Shown here: piece after piece, positions 46,752-55,052 of the stretch
Layout: the number at the start of each line of letters is the position of its first letter
Numbering within the stretch: the stretch's first letter is position 1
From: Phocaeicola oris
GTDB taxonomy: Bacteria > Bacteroidota > Bacteroidia > Bacteroidales > Bacteroidaceae
Length of the DNA: 64,000 bases
NCBI RefSeq assembly: GCF_021295095.1
Contig: NZ_JAJLQX010000011.1
Span: 38,348-102,347, forward strand
Direction: 5' to 3'
Program-made: the position numbers and the translations under genes
The notes under the pieces: generated by a model
Database searches by the model: none
The model's input: only the letters and a program-made list of their open reading frames with translations
Told to the model about the DNA's origin: nothing

Positions 46752-47876
46752 CTATGGCATCAATGCCTTAAGCATTTCAAGATAGTGTTTAATCTGTGCC
46801 TTGGAGTTGCCATCCTGTTCTGTCTGCCAGGCAGCCTCCATGTCGGGGAGATAGCGAATATAATCGGTTTCGGCAATATATTTGGCTGCCCGCACACGTA
46901 CCATCGGACTATTATCGAACAGTAACCCTTGCACCCATCGTTTGGCATCCCACGATCGGTGAGCTTGCAGCCAGTCGAGTGCTGATACTTTTTCCTCGGG
47001 TTTGCCATAGAGAAATGTTTTGTAATAGCTGCTTTCCTGTTTCAAATCAGCTTTGGTCATGAGCATTTCCTTGTTGTAAACATCAGGGCGCACCACGTTG
47101 TTGCCATATTTCTTGTAAGGTAAGTGTAATGTCCAGCGTACCATTCGAGGTATCATCCACATCATGCCGGGGGTAGCTTCAGGATGAGCGATGCTGCTAA
47201 ATACACGTCCTTTGCCATACTCATTACCTATGAAGAAGGGTTTGTCATTGGTCATGTTGGTAGGAGCATCGCCCTCTTCGTGGACATCACTTTCCATGGT
47301 GGCAAACGATTGATACTTGATTGGTGCATTGTCGGCAGGCACAAAGATCGGTCCTTCGTAATAAAGTACATAGGAAAGAGGGCGGTTGGCTATCTCAGGG
47401 AATATCTTTTTTCCTTCATCATTGAGGGAGAAGGCCGCGATGCCATGTCCGCGATTATCGTGTTCGATATCTATTGCCTTGGCACCATTGATACGCATAC
47501 AGGCATATTCCGGCGTGTCGGAGTAGAGGTAAGCACCTGCGCAGATACCCACAGTTCCCTTGCCTGACGCGATAAATGCTTTGATACGCTTTACATTTTC
47601 CTCACCCATGTTGAGGTATTGGGTAGAACCGCCACCGCCCGGCACGATGATGGCATCGAGACGCGAAAGCACGCCCGCGGCAATATCTGCCGTAGTGATG
47701 GTACGTACATCTATATCAGCATCGAGCTTGCAAGCATCTACAGCCTCCCAAACGCAGGTTTGTGCTCCACCGTGCCCGTCAAAGACGCCTACTCTGATTT
47801 TTTGTTTAACTGACTGGGCGGTAAGCGGAAGAATATATAGCATAACCACAATTAGTAGCTGTAGTCTTTTTCTCAT
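46752..47876 (-). CDS. Secreted BPL_N (glutamine-amidotransferase-like) protein
   Basis: The protein has 374 aa from ATG 47876 (MRKRLQLLIVVMLYILPLTA), a signal peptide; the longer frame to 47933 crosses a TATCTTTG -7 box (47904-47911). The class I amidotransferase-like fold of the biotin-protein-ligase N-terminal family covers about 25-255, with VGVFDGHGGAQTCVWEAV, DAIIVPGGGG and the nucleophile-elbow VGICAGAYL (C112). The C-terminal 100 residues look helical, like HEAT repeats (LLFDNSPMVRVRAAKYIAE). A secreted member cannot biotinylate in the usual way, and its substrate is unknown. Confidence 0.8.
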   Translation of the reverse strand: MRKRLQLLIVVMLYILPLTAQSVKQKIRVGVFDGHGGAQTCVWEAVDACKLDADIDVRTITTADIAAGVLSRLDAIIVPGGGGSTQYLNMGEENVKRIKAFIASGKGTVGICAGAYLYSDTPEYACMRINGAKAIDIEHDNRGHGIAAFSLNDEGKKIFPEIANRPLSYVLYYEGPIFVPADNAPIKYQSFATMESDVHEEGDAPTNMTNDKPFFIGNEYGKGRVFSSIAHPEATPGMMWMIPRMVRWTLHLPYKKYGNNVVRPDVYNKEMLMTKADLKQESSYYKTFLYGKPEEKVSALDWLQAHRSWDAKRWVQGLLFDNSPMVRVRAAKYIAETDYIRYLPDMEAAWQTEQDGNSKAQIKHYLEMLKALMP

Positions 47877-48146
47877 AATGGTAATTATTAAAAGGTTTAA
47901 GTGCAAAGATAGTATATTCGGGAAAAAATGCATTACTTTATGGGAAAATTATGTTTAAAACACGACGAAAGGATTGCCGAGTATAGCGGTATTTCACAGT
48001 ATTTTCATGGTGTCATAGGATAGGTTAATGGATTTCAACGGACAGGAGTGAACAGATATAGTAATTTTTGTTATATTTGTCGGAGAATTATACCAATCAG
48101 ATAATGAGAATAGGCTGGAATTTACTGACTGAGAAATTTAAGATAA

Positions 48147-48665
48147 ATGATTAATTACGATTTAAACAAAATAAAAGCCATTGTGTTTGATGTGGATGGA
48201 GTGTTGAGTTGTGAAACGATCAATATATACCAAGATGGACAACCGGCTCGTACTATTAATATAAAAGACGGATATGCTATTCAGTTGGCTGTTAAGTTAG
48301 GATTTGTTGTCGCTATTATTTCAGGAGGACGTTCGGAAGCAGTACAACATAGATATGAGGGGCTTGGAGTAAAAGAAATATTTATGGGAGCCGCCTATAA
48401 GACGAAGGAATATGATCAACTGAAAAAGAAATACGGATTGAAAGATGAAGAGATTTTGTATATGGGTGATGATATTCCTGATTATGAGTTGATGAAACAG
48501 TGTGGACTCCCTTGTTGTCCGGCGGATGCCGCGCCTGAAATAAAAGAGATATCAACCTATATCTCTCATAAAAAGGGAGGTCATGGTTGCGGACGTGATG
48601 TCATTGAGCAAGTTTTGAAAGCTCAAGGTAAATGGATGGCTCATGCGAAAGCTTTTGGTTGGTAA
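48147..48665 (+). CDS. kdsC: 3-deoxy-D-manno-octulosonate 8-phosphate phosphatase
   Basis: The 172-aa HAD-family enzyme removes phosphate from KDO-8-P for LPS core synthesis. The nucleophile motif is VFDVDGVLS (D15, D17). [13 protein letters not shown] and [20 protein letters not shown] are conserved, and the C-terminal [17 protein letters not shown] is the KdsC tail. The maf gene starts 12 bp later in the same direction. A TATATTTG box is at 48072-48079. Confidence 0.95.
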   Translation: MINYDLNKIKAIVFDVDGVLSCETINIYQDGQPARTINIKDGYAIQLAVKLGFVVAIISGGRSEAVQHRYEGLGVKEIFMGAAYKTKEYDQLKKKYGLKDEEILYMGDDIPDYELMKQCGLPCCPADAAPEIKEISTYISHKKGGHGCGRDVIEQVLKAQGKWMAHAKAFGW

Positions 48666-48677
48666 AATAGAACGAGT

Positions 48678-49262
48678 ATGTTGGATAATTTAAAGAAGTA
48701 TCATATAGTTTTAGCTTCTAATTCTCCAAGGCGAAAGGAATTGTTAGGAGGATTGGGCATTTCGTATGAAGTAAAGACATTGCAGGGAATAGAAGAGTCG
48801 TATCCCGACACGTTACCACCTTCAGAAGTGGCGGAATATATTTCTCTGGAAAAGGCCATGGCTTATAAAGACCAAATAGAGGAAAACGAATTACTGATTA
48901 CCGCGGATACTGTTGTTGTGCTTGGCAAAGAAATCATGGGTAAGCCAAAGAACGCGGAAGATGCCGAGCGTATGCTTAGGGAATTATCGGGTAAGGTACA
49001 TCAGGTGTATACGGGAGTTACTTTGATGACGAAGTACAATCGTCGTAGCTTTACGTCGGCAACAGATGTAAAGTTTGCGGATTTATCGGATGATGAGATT
49101 GGTTATTATGTTGAAACGTACAGTCCATTAGACAAGGCAGGCGCTTATGGCATTCAAGAATGGATAGGCTATGCCGGAGTAGAAAGTATCCACGGATCAT
49201 ATTTCAACGTCATGGGACTTCCTATCCATCGGCTTTATCAGGAATTGAAGAAAATGGAGTGA
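48678..49262 (+). CDS. maf: Maf-like nucleotide pyrophosphatase
   Basis: The 194-aa protein carries the N-terminal SNSPRRKELLGGLGI, then ADTVVVLGKEIMGKP, LSGKVHQVYTGVTLM and DKAGAYGIQEWIGYAGVESI. Maf proteins hydrolyse dTTP, UTP or modified nucleotides to monophosphates and limit misincorporation. The stop touches the stop of the convergent DUF3843 gene with no gap. Confidence 0.95.
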   Translation: MLDNLKKYHIVLASNSPRRKELLGGLGISYEVKTLQGIEESYPDTLPPSEVAEYISLEKAMAYKDQIEENELLITADTVVVLGKEIMGKPKNAEDAERMLRELSGKVHQVYTGVTLMTKYNRRSFTSATDVKFADLSDDEIGYYVETYSPLDKAGAYGIQEWIGYAGVESIHGSYFNVMGLPIHRLYQELKKME

Positions 49263-50432
49263 TTAATCTCCACGATAATAGTATAATAAGGTATGTCTGG
49301 CTATAAAGTCCGCGTTGTTTTGAACCATTTCTTTTTCACCATTGACCGGTAGCTCTGCATCGGGTAGAAAATGATTGCTTAAAATATAACGAAGCAAATC
49401 GGGTGGACAAAGCATTGGAGTGATTAAAAGTTTAAACGCGTTCTTCTTAGCTTTTTGTTCATCATATTGAGCATTCAAAGGATCTTTTATATATTCGTTC
49501 AGATCTTTCGCTAACAACACACCTTTTTCAGGATGGGTCATCATTATAAAGTTTCGTGAGCTTTTCAACTGTGGCATTGTATGGTCATCATTGTTTGGCC
49601 ATTTTAGAACTTCCACAAAGAACTGTTTCAATTCATCGTAGCTAACAAAATATTTAATCGTATTCCCATTCGTTCCTTCGATAAAGTTTTCATACGTTTC
49701 TTTGCTTCTGTTTTTTATGTCATCTGATATTTGAGGAGTTTCAAAGAATAGCCCATCTACAGTTTTCCATTGACACAAATAATCGGGGACAAGCAGTTCC
49801 ATCCATTCTTTCAGATAAAGCGCAAGTGGTCCGCAGGGAATGACAAACTTATCTTGTACCGTAACTCTTCCTGAGAATTCTTGCACTGAAGGCTGATTTA
49901 GATAAGTTCGGGCAAATAGCCAAAACAGTTTATAGTTTGCTTCATTACGGTCACTAAAATCGTTTAAATAATTAGTAAGTACATCGTTTGCAGGAGCCGA
50001 CTCATACTCTTCTCGTAATACCTGATAGTATGCTTTTGCCATTTCCTTGATTTCGGATGCTAAAGGATTTACATATCCTTGGTTTCCGGGAATCTTAATA
50101 ATAGTATTCCAAATGATGAAACGAATATCTTCTTCGTTAATTTCGTCTTCCAGATAGTCATTGCTTATGCGAAAGAAAGGAAGAGGTTTGCCGTAAAGTT
50201 CTTTATGCTTCTTAATGAAAGCCGCCCATAAACCGAATTTTGAGATGACATCCTCGAAGTATGCTGCTACATTCAAGCATAATTTTTTATGGTAGAAAGG
50301 AGGAACGTTGGTAAAATAATAGGTATTATATAAGTCGTTAGCTAACTCTACGAAATAGATATCTGAATCTTGTTGCCGATTGTATGGATGTATTTCCAAC
50401 CAATCGTTCATAAATATTTTTATGTTGCTCAT
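49263..50432 (-). CDS. DUF3843-family protein
   Basis: The 389-aa cytosolic protein has no signal peptide. NIKIFMNDWLEIHPYNRQQD and the long tryptophan/tyrosine-rich middle (LYNTYYFTNVPPFYHKKLCL) match the DUF3843 family of Bacteroidota, recognised by recall rather than by search. Its function is unknown. It is convergent with maf and divergent from the 171-aa gene. Confidence 0.78.
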   Translation of the reverse strand: MSNIKIFMNDWLEIHPYNRQQDSDIYFVELANDLYNTYYFTNVPPFYHKKLCLNVAAYFEDVISKFGLWAAFIKKHKELYGKPLPFFRISNDYLEDEINEEDIRFIIWNTIIKIPGNQGYVNPLASEIKEMAKAYYQVLREEYESAPANDVLTNYLNDFSDRNEANYKLFWLFARTYLNQPSVQEFSGRVTVQDKFVIPCGPLALYLKEWMELLVPDYLCQWKTVDGLFFETPQISDDIKNRSKETYENFIEGTNGNTIKYFVSYDELKQFFVEVLKWPNNDDHTMPQLKSSRNFIMMTHPEKGVLLAKDLNEYIKDPLNAQYDEQKAKKNAFKLLITPMLCPPDLLRYILSNHFLPDAELPVNGEKEMVQNNADFIARHTLLYYYRGD

Positions 50433-50549
50433 TACTTAATTATATTTTTACGCAAATATAGGATTTCCAAATAAAAGATTCAAGAGTATGAGAAAATATT
50501 CCTACATTTGTGCGTGAGAAAAAGAATTAAAAATCAAGAATCAAACTAT

Positions 50550-51065
50550 ATGGTGACAAGTCGAATAGAAGTGTCCGATAAGGTTTTGAAGCATGCAGCG
50601 GAAGACAGCATGTCTGCATTCCTTAAAGTATTTACGGATAAATACTTAGAGACTATAGGTGGACAAATTAATACTCAAACCATGTCTTTACTTAACGGAT
50701 ACCAACATGCGTTGCTCAGCTTTAGAATTTTTGTCGATGAAGTGGAAACGGGAGGTTTTATCCAATTAATTCAGAATGGTTACGGACCATATATCTTTGA
50801 TAACCCTTTTGCCAAAGCTATGCGTCTGATGGGAGCAAAGGATTTCTCTAAATTAATATATGATGCTAAAGCCATTTATGATAAGCATAAGGAAGATTTG
50901 GAAAAGGAACGGACGGAAGAAGAGTTTATGGCTATGTATGAACAATACGATAAATTAGGTGATTTAGATGATGAGTTCCTTGAAATGCAAGATGATGTTA
51001 CGGAAATGTTGGCACATTTTGTTGATGAACATATAGGAGAATTTGCCACGGTAAAGAACGAATAG
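50550..51065 (+). CDS. Conserved hypothetical protein (171 aa)
   Basis: I do not recognise a family. The start is ATG 50550 (MVTSRIEVSDKVLKHAAEDS); the frame is open further upstream but that part overlaps a TACATTTG -7 box at 50503-50510. It is predicted soluble and mainly helical, with an acidic C-terminal half (DLEKERTEEEFMAMYEQYDK). It stands alone between a divergent DUF3843 gene and the NigD-like gene. Confidence 0.7.
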   Translation: MVTSRIEVSDKVLKHAAEDSMSAFLKVFTDKYLETIGGQINTQTMSLLNGYQHALLSFRIFVDEVETGGFIQLIQNGYGPYIFDNPFAKAMRLMGAKDFSKLIYDAKAIYDKHKEDLEKERTEEEFMAMYEQYDKLGDLDDEFLEMQDDVTEMLAHFVDEHIGEFATVKNE

Positions 51066-51186
51066 AAATGTTTATTATAGTTAAAGTTGAAATATAGATG
51101 CAGTATTTCAATAAGGTTTGTGTTTACTTTACATGGATATAAAGTTAGAAAAGATTATACATAGAAAACAATTAAATATAATAGCA

Positions 51187-51927
51187 ATGAAAAAAATGAA
51201 ATTCTTAATGTTTGCAGTTGCGTTCGTTGCTGCATTTGTATTTACATCTTGTCTTAACAGTGACAATGATAGCAACTCTAATACATTTATGAGTTTGTGT
51301 ACGGTGGAACATGCCACGTCTGGCGTAGTATTTTATCCGGATGAAAGCCCCAAACAGATGTTGGTTCCTACCAATGCGACAAACGATTTTGATAACGCGA
51401 AAAGAGCGGTGATTTCTTATTCACTTGTTGAAGGACAGGATACTTCTTCTCCAACGTTAAAAATCGTTCTTACTTCGAATAGCGGAGCGGTGAAAATGTC
51501 AAAGTTTACAACGGTGAAGGATACGTTAAGTGCTTACAATGGAGCTTTTATCGGTTTCGTTGATTATGTTGTCGGTTATTATACTTATCATGCAGTTAAT
51601 GTGGCAAAGGGACGTTACTTAAACGTTGGTTATAATTATTATGCGAATAAAGTGGGGAATACTGCGATGTATGCTAATCATGTGAGTAACGATACCATCT
51701 ATCTTGATTTATTAATTAAAAAGGAAGGAAACGCGTACACTTCCGGCAATCAGCTGAATTGTTATGATTTGCAGGATATCACTACGCTTCATTCTTTAGG
51801 ATATGAGAAGATTGTTCCCAAACAGGATTCTATTTATGTAACTGTGAAGATAAATTCCCCTGAATTTGTGCAACCACAAGGAAGCAATAGGGAAGAATCT
51901 CGTACGGTGAGAGTTCCTGTATTATAA
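51187..51927 (+). CDS. NigD-like lipoprotein
   Basis: The protein has 246 aa from ATG 51187 (MKKMKFLMFAVAFVAAFVFT), then SC as the lipobox. The upstream frame to 51118 is not plausible because the signal would not be N-terminal. It resembles the NigD-like family: short beta-rich lipoproteins in Bacteroides near TonB or stress genes. YSLVEGQDTSSPTLKIVLTS and IYVTVKINSPEFVQPQGSNR are its visible strands. Its function is unknown; probably surface or periplasmic. Confidence 0.8.
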   Translation: MKKMKFLMFAVAFVAAFVFTSCLNSDNDSNSNTFMSLCTVEHATSGVVFYPDESPKQMLVPTNATNDFDNAKRAVISYSLVEGQDTSSPTLKIVLTSNSGAVKMSKFTTVKDTLSAYNGAFIGFVDYVVGYYTYHAVNVAKGRYLNVGYNYYANKVGNTAMYANHVSNDTIYLDLLIKKEGNAYTSGNQLNCYDLQDITTLHSLGYEKIVPKQDSIYVTVKINSPEFVQPQGSNREESRTVRVPVL

Positions 51928-51965
51928 TCAGATTTACTTTTGGAACAAAAAGATTGATATCACCT

Positions 51966-51992
51966 CCCGAAAGTTTACATCCAACTTTCGGG
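51966..51992 (+). terminator. Terminator after the NigD-like gene
   Basis: CCCGAAAGTT (51966-51975) pairs with AACTTTCGGG (51983-51992). The following GGTATTTATG has only a short T run, so efficiency is uncertain. Confidence 0.6.
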
Positions 51993-52038
51993 GGTATTTA
52001 TGTTGGTCTCATAATGCTGATATGTATCCAACGGACTT

Positions 52039-54366
52039 TCAAATTCCCAATCTGGATGCATCTGTTTCTTTCTTCTTCCCCTCTTTATATTTTCCTAAGA
52101 TGTATCGGACTGTCAATGAAAACGATTGGCTGTCAACTTGATTGTTGAAGGAGTAGTGTTGCGAATATCCTTCAACCTTTGTCTTCATCCGATAGCAGTT
52201 GAACAGGTCTTCGGCTTTTAGTGTAACATTCCAATTCCCTTGTTTGGACAGCCAAGAAAGAGCAGCGGAAGTGTTATACATATTTTCCACATCGTATATG
52301 CCTTGTATCATTGGCAGCTGATACCATCCGGATAGTTGAAAGGAGAGGGTACGGGATCGGTTTAATGTGACATTGTTCGCCATGTTGATTCTTCCACTGA
52401 TTTTATCCCGATTAAACGATATGTTTTCCAGTTCGCCTTTTTGCTTCATGGCAAAGAAAGTCATGCTTAATCGTGTATTGATGTAGTCGTTCCATTTGAC
52501 AGGGACAATTCCCATAATTCCTACTTTTCCGCTGTAGTCAAAGTTGACATATTTATAAACAGCCCATAGCCTCTGAGGATTTTGATACATTAGTTGGGTT
52601 GAGTAATTAGGATTTATATCCCCGAACACTCCAATGATATACTTGTTTTTGATGATATGATTTGCATTGAGTTGATAAGTTTCATAAGGTTTTAATGACG
52701 GATTTCCCTCTGATATGCAATATGGATTCATATAGATTTTGCTGGGAGTTGTTTTCCAATAGGCAGGATAGTTTTTTTGGCTGGAAAAAGATATTTGCCA
52801 TGTTCTGTCTGGACGTACTTTGTATACGAATGTCAGGCTCGGGAAAAGATGAAATTCATTCCAGAGCGTGCTCTTTTGCTTTTCTGTTTCAATCTTTGAA
52901 TTGAAATATTCACCCTTTAAAGCAATGTTGAACATCCCTTTCTTGCCTATGTGTTGGTTGTACCCGATGAAAGCGGAAAAAGATTTTTCTTTCTGGCTCG
53001 TCCGGAATGAACCATCATCATAAATCTCTGCATTGGAAATGACATCATGGGTGTTGTCGGTGTTCGATAAGGAAGCATCTATCCCATAGGACAAACGACC
53101 TTTATTCAATTGGGTTCCGTGATGTACATATAAGTTTACTTTATTGACCTTCTGTTCCGATCCGGAAAGGAGTCTGTCTTTATCTGTCTCGGCATCCGTA
53201 TTGGCAAGATTCTGATTACTTTCTTGTTGGTAGTGCATATAATCGAGTCCGATATTCCACGATTTATGTGCATACTCGGCACTGATATTATGTAATCCAT
53301 TGTTCCCGTCAATATTGTTTTCGCTTTTCATTTGCTTTATATTCGTGATGCTCATGTCTGAAAGAGCTTTATTTTGATTGTCAGTGAATTTTCCGGTGTA
53401 TAACAGTCGGAATGAATCTTTGTTTTTTAAATCAAAGCTAAAGTCCGAGTAAATGCGATGAGACAAATGGTCATATTTTTGATGGGTGCTTTGGGCAATA
53501 TCGTATGTCGTTTCATCCTTTATCGTGTGCAGGGAATTCAGTTGTAATTCATAGTGGCTTACCGACTTGTCTATGGAATACCCTAAATTCCACGACCAGC
53601 AGTCTTGCGACATGGATAAGTTAAATCCTCCATTTTGCGAATAATAAAACTTCTGGCTCAAAGTGGTATAGATGTCTCCTTTTATTTGCAGTTTGTCACT
53701 TCTTTGTTTTTCTAAAACGACATTAATAGAGGCTCCTTTCACACCATATTGTGGAGGAGTGTTATAAAAGACTTCGACGCTTTTCACTTGCTCCGGGGGA
53801 ACGGTCATAAGATATTGCCTTAGCTGTTCTGCGCTCATGTTGCTTTTTCGTCCGTTCAATATGACGGAAGTCTTTCCTGCGCCGATGATTTCGTAATTGC
53901 TTTCTGTCTTTTGTATGATAGGGACTTCATCAAGTATATCCAGCGCATTCCGTACGGGGCGATTCCTTCTTATTTCTTTGGTATTGTATGCCAATGCTCC
54001 GTCGTCGCTGACTTTCATTATGGGACGTGAGGCTTTTATCACTACTTCGTCCAACAGTTCCGCTCTCTCGTCCAAAGTAATATTCCCCAATTCATTTTTC
54101 TCTCCGGTGATGATTTTGGTATTGAATGCAAGATGCTGTATGATAATCCGGCAAGGAATTATGCTTTGTGAAACAGCAAACTCTCCTACCTGATTGCTTG
54201 TCGTTGCACAGATGAATGTAGAATCTTGTACTTGTTGAAATACAAGTGTGGCGTTAGCTATGCCTACGCCTGCTTTGTCAACTAATTTCCCTTTGATTTG
54301 TTGTGCTTGGGCAACGAAAGGAAATGTTGTAAAAAACATCATAAAAAGATAGGAGATTGTTTTCAT
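52039..54366 (-). CDS. Outer-membrane beta-barrel protein (CarboxypepD_reg-like + OMP_b-brl_3)
   Basis: The 775-aa protein has a signal peptide (MKTISYLFMMFFTTFPFVAQ). An N-terminal carboxypeptidase-regulatory-like domain covers about 22-95 (IKGKLVDKAGVGIANATLVF). A plug-like part (NALDILDEVPIIQK; VILNGRKSNMSAEQLRQYLM) leads into a long beta barrel ending in LTVRYILGKYKEGKKKET. The layout is of TonB-dependent-receptor-like outer-membrane proteins, without an obvious TonB box. Ligand unknown. No SusD partner is adjacent. Confidence 0.88.
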   Translation of the reverse strand: MKTISYLFMMFFTTFPFVAQAQQIKGKLVDKAGVGIANATLVFQQVQDSTFICATTSNQVGEFAVSQSIIPCRIIIQHLAFNTKIITGEKNELGNITLDERAELLDEVVIKASRPIMKVSDDGALAYNTKEIRRNRPVRNALDILDEVPIIQKTESNYEIIGAGKTSVILNGRKSNMSAEQLRQYLMTVPPEQVKSVEVFYNTPPQYGVKGASINVVLEKQRSDKLQIKGDIYTTLSQKFYYSQNGGFNLSMSQDCWSWNLGYSIDKSVSHYELQLNSLHTIKDETTYDIAQSTHQKYDHLSHRIYSDFSFDLKNKDSFRLLYTGKFTDNQNKALSDMSITNIKQMKSENNIDGNNGLHNISAEYAHKSWNIGLDYMHYQQESNQNLANTDAETDKDRLLSGSEQKVNKVNLYVHHGTQLNKGRLSYGIDASLSNTDNTHDVISNAEIYDDGSFRTSQKEKSFSAFIGYNQHIGKKGMFNIALKGEYFNSKIETEKQKSTLWNEFHLFPSLTFVYKVRPDRTWQISFSSQKNYPAYWKTTPSKIYMNPYCISEGNPSLKPYETYQLNANHIIKNKYIIGVFGDINPNYSTQLMYQNPQRLWAVYKYVNFDYSGKVGIMGIVPVKWNDYINTRLSMTFFAMKQKGELENISFNRDKISGRINMANNVTLNRSRTLSFQLSGWYQLPMIQGIYDVENMYNTSAALSWLSKQGNWNVTLKAEDLFNCYRMKTKVEGYSQHYSFNNQVDSQSFSLTVRYILGKYKEGKKKETDASRLGI

Positions 54367-54544
54367 TGCTACAAAATTTAAGTATTAAACTCTTTGTTCC
54401 CAATATAGTGATAAATTTCGATCATTACACCATTTATGTCTCTTAATAATTATCAATTTATAAAGTAAAAGCTCCACTCCGGTTCACTGTTCATCAAGAA
54501 GCATGGCGGAAATTGTTGATGTAATCTTCAATTACCAACTTTAG

Positions 54545-54576
54545 GGCTGACTCGAAGGGTGAGCCTTATTTTGTTC
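54545..54576 (+). terminator. Orphan hairpin with T tract
   Basis: GGCTGACTC (54545-54553) pairs with GGGTGAGCC (54557-54565) over 8 of 9 positions, GAA loop, followed by TTATTTTGTT. No plus-strand gene ends nearby, so it may be a relic or end an unannotated RNA. The rest of 54367-54675 shows no gene. Confidence 0.5.
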
Positions 54577-54675
54577 TCTATAAGCAGACACACTTATTGG
54601 GCTGTATTATCTATCCTGAATACGGGGTAAAGAGAATCGGTTGAGTTGCCATATTCATCAGAAGTATTGCTCAGC

Positions 54676-54775
54676 TCATGCGTATGAGTTGCTCGGTTCA
54701 TGCGTATGAGTTGCTCGGTTCATGCGTATGAGTTGCTCAAGTGATGCGGATGAGTTGGTTGATTCATACGTATGA
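54676..54775. repeat. 22-bp dyad array E (five units)
   Basis: Cores start at 54676, 54698, 54720, 54742 and 54764, exactly 22 bp apart: TCATGCGTATGA three times, TGATGCGGATGA, TCATACGTATGA. The first three units are nearly identical (linker GTTGCTCGGT). It lies between the 3' end of the fused oxidoreductase gene and the 5' end of the outer-membrane gene, both on the minus strand. The stretch 54780-54941 shows no gene. Confidence 0.92.
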
Positions 54776-54941
54776 CTTTTTATCCATCTCTTTATGACCA
54801 TGTCAATGAACCAAACAAAAAGGGAAAAATGCCTCACCAACCTGCTATAAGGCCATATTCTACCTTCGTAGGTTTCTGCGTAATCTCTCTGTTATTTCAT
54901 TGAGCCCATGTTAGTATAAATGATAGAGGATAAAGGAAAGA

Positions 54942-54981
54942 TTAAAAAGCATTGAACCCGGCATAAATACCGAGCTCAATG
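54942..54981 (-). terminator. Terminator of the fused oxidoreductase gene
   Basis: On the minus strand a 12-bp stem (54981-54970 with 54961-54950, two G-U pairs, loop 8 nt) is followed by CTTTTTAATC. A separate perfect 16-nt palindrome AATTGAACGTTCAATT lies at 55006-55021. Confidence 0.8.
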
Positions 54982-55052
54982 TAGATAACTTAGTTATTGA
55001 CGTTGAATTGAACGTTCAATTTTCGAAAGCTTTTTATTTTACCACACTCTTT

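Noticed and set aside
46504-46785. 93-aa frame containing EPPEPCEP
   Set aside because: The peptide repeat is only the translation of the GGTTC-rich inverted-repeat arm. The same motif arises from the other arm on the opposite strand.
51187-54366. SusC/SusD-type polysaccharide utilisation locus
   Set aside because: The outer-membrane protein lacks a SusD neighbour and glycan enzymes; the NigD-like gene is on the opposite strand.
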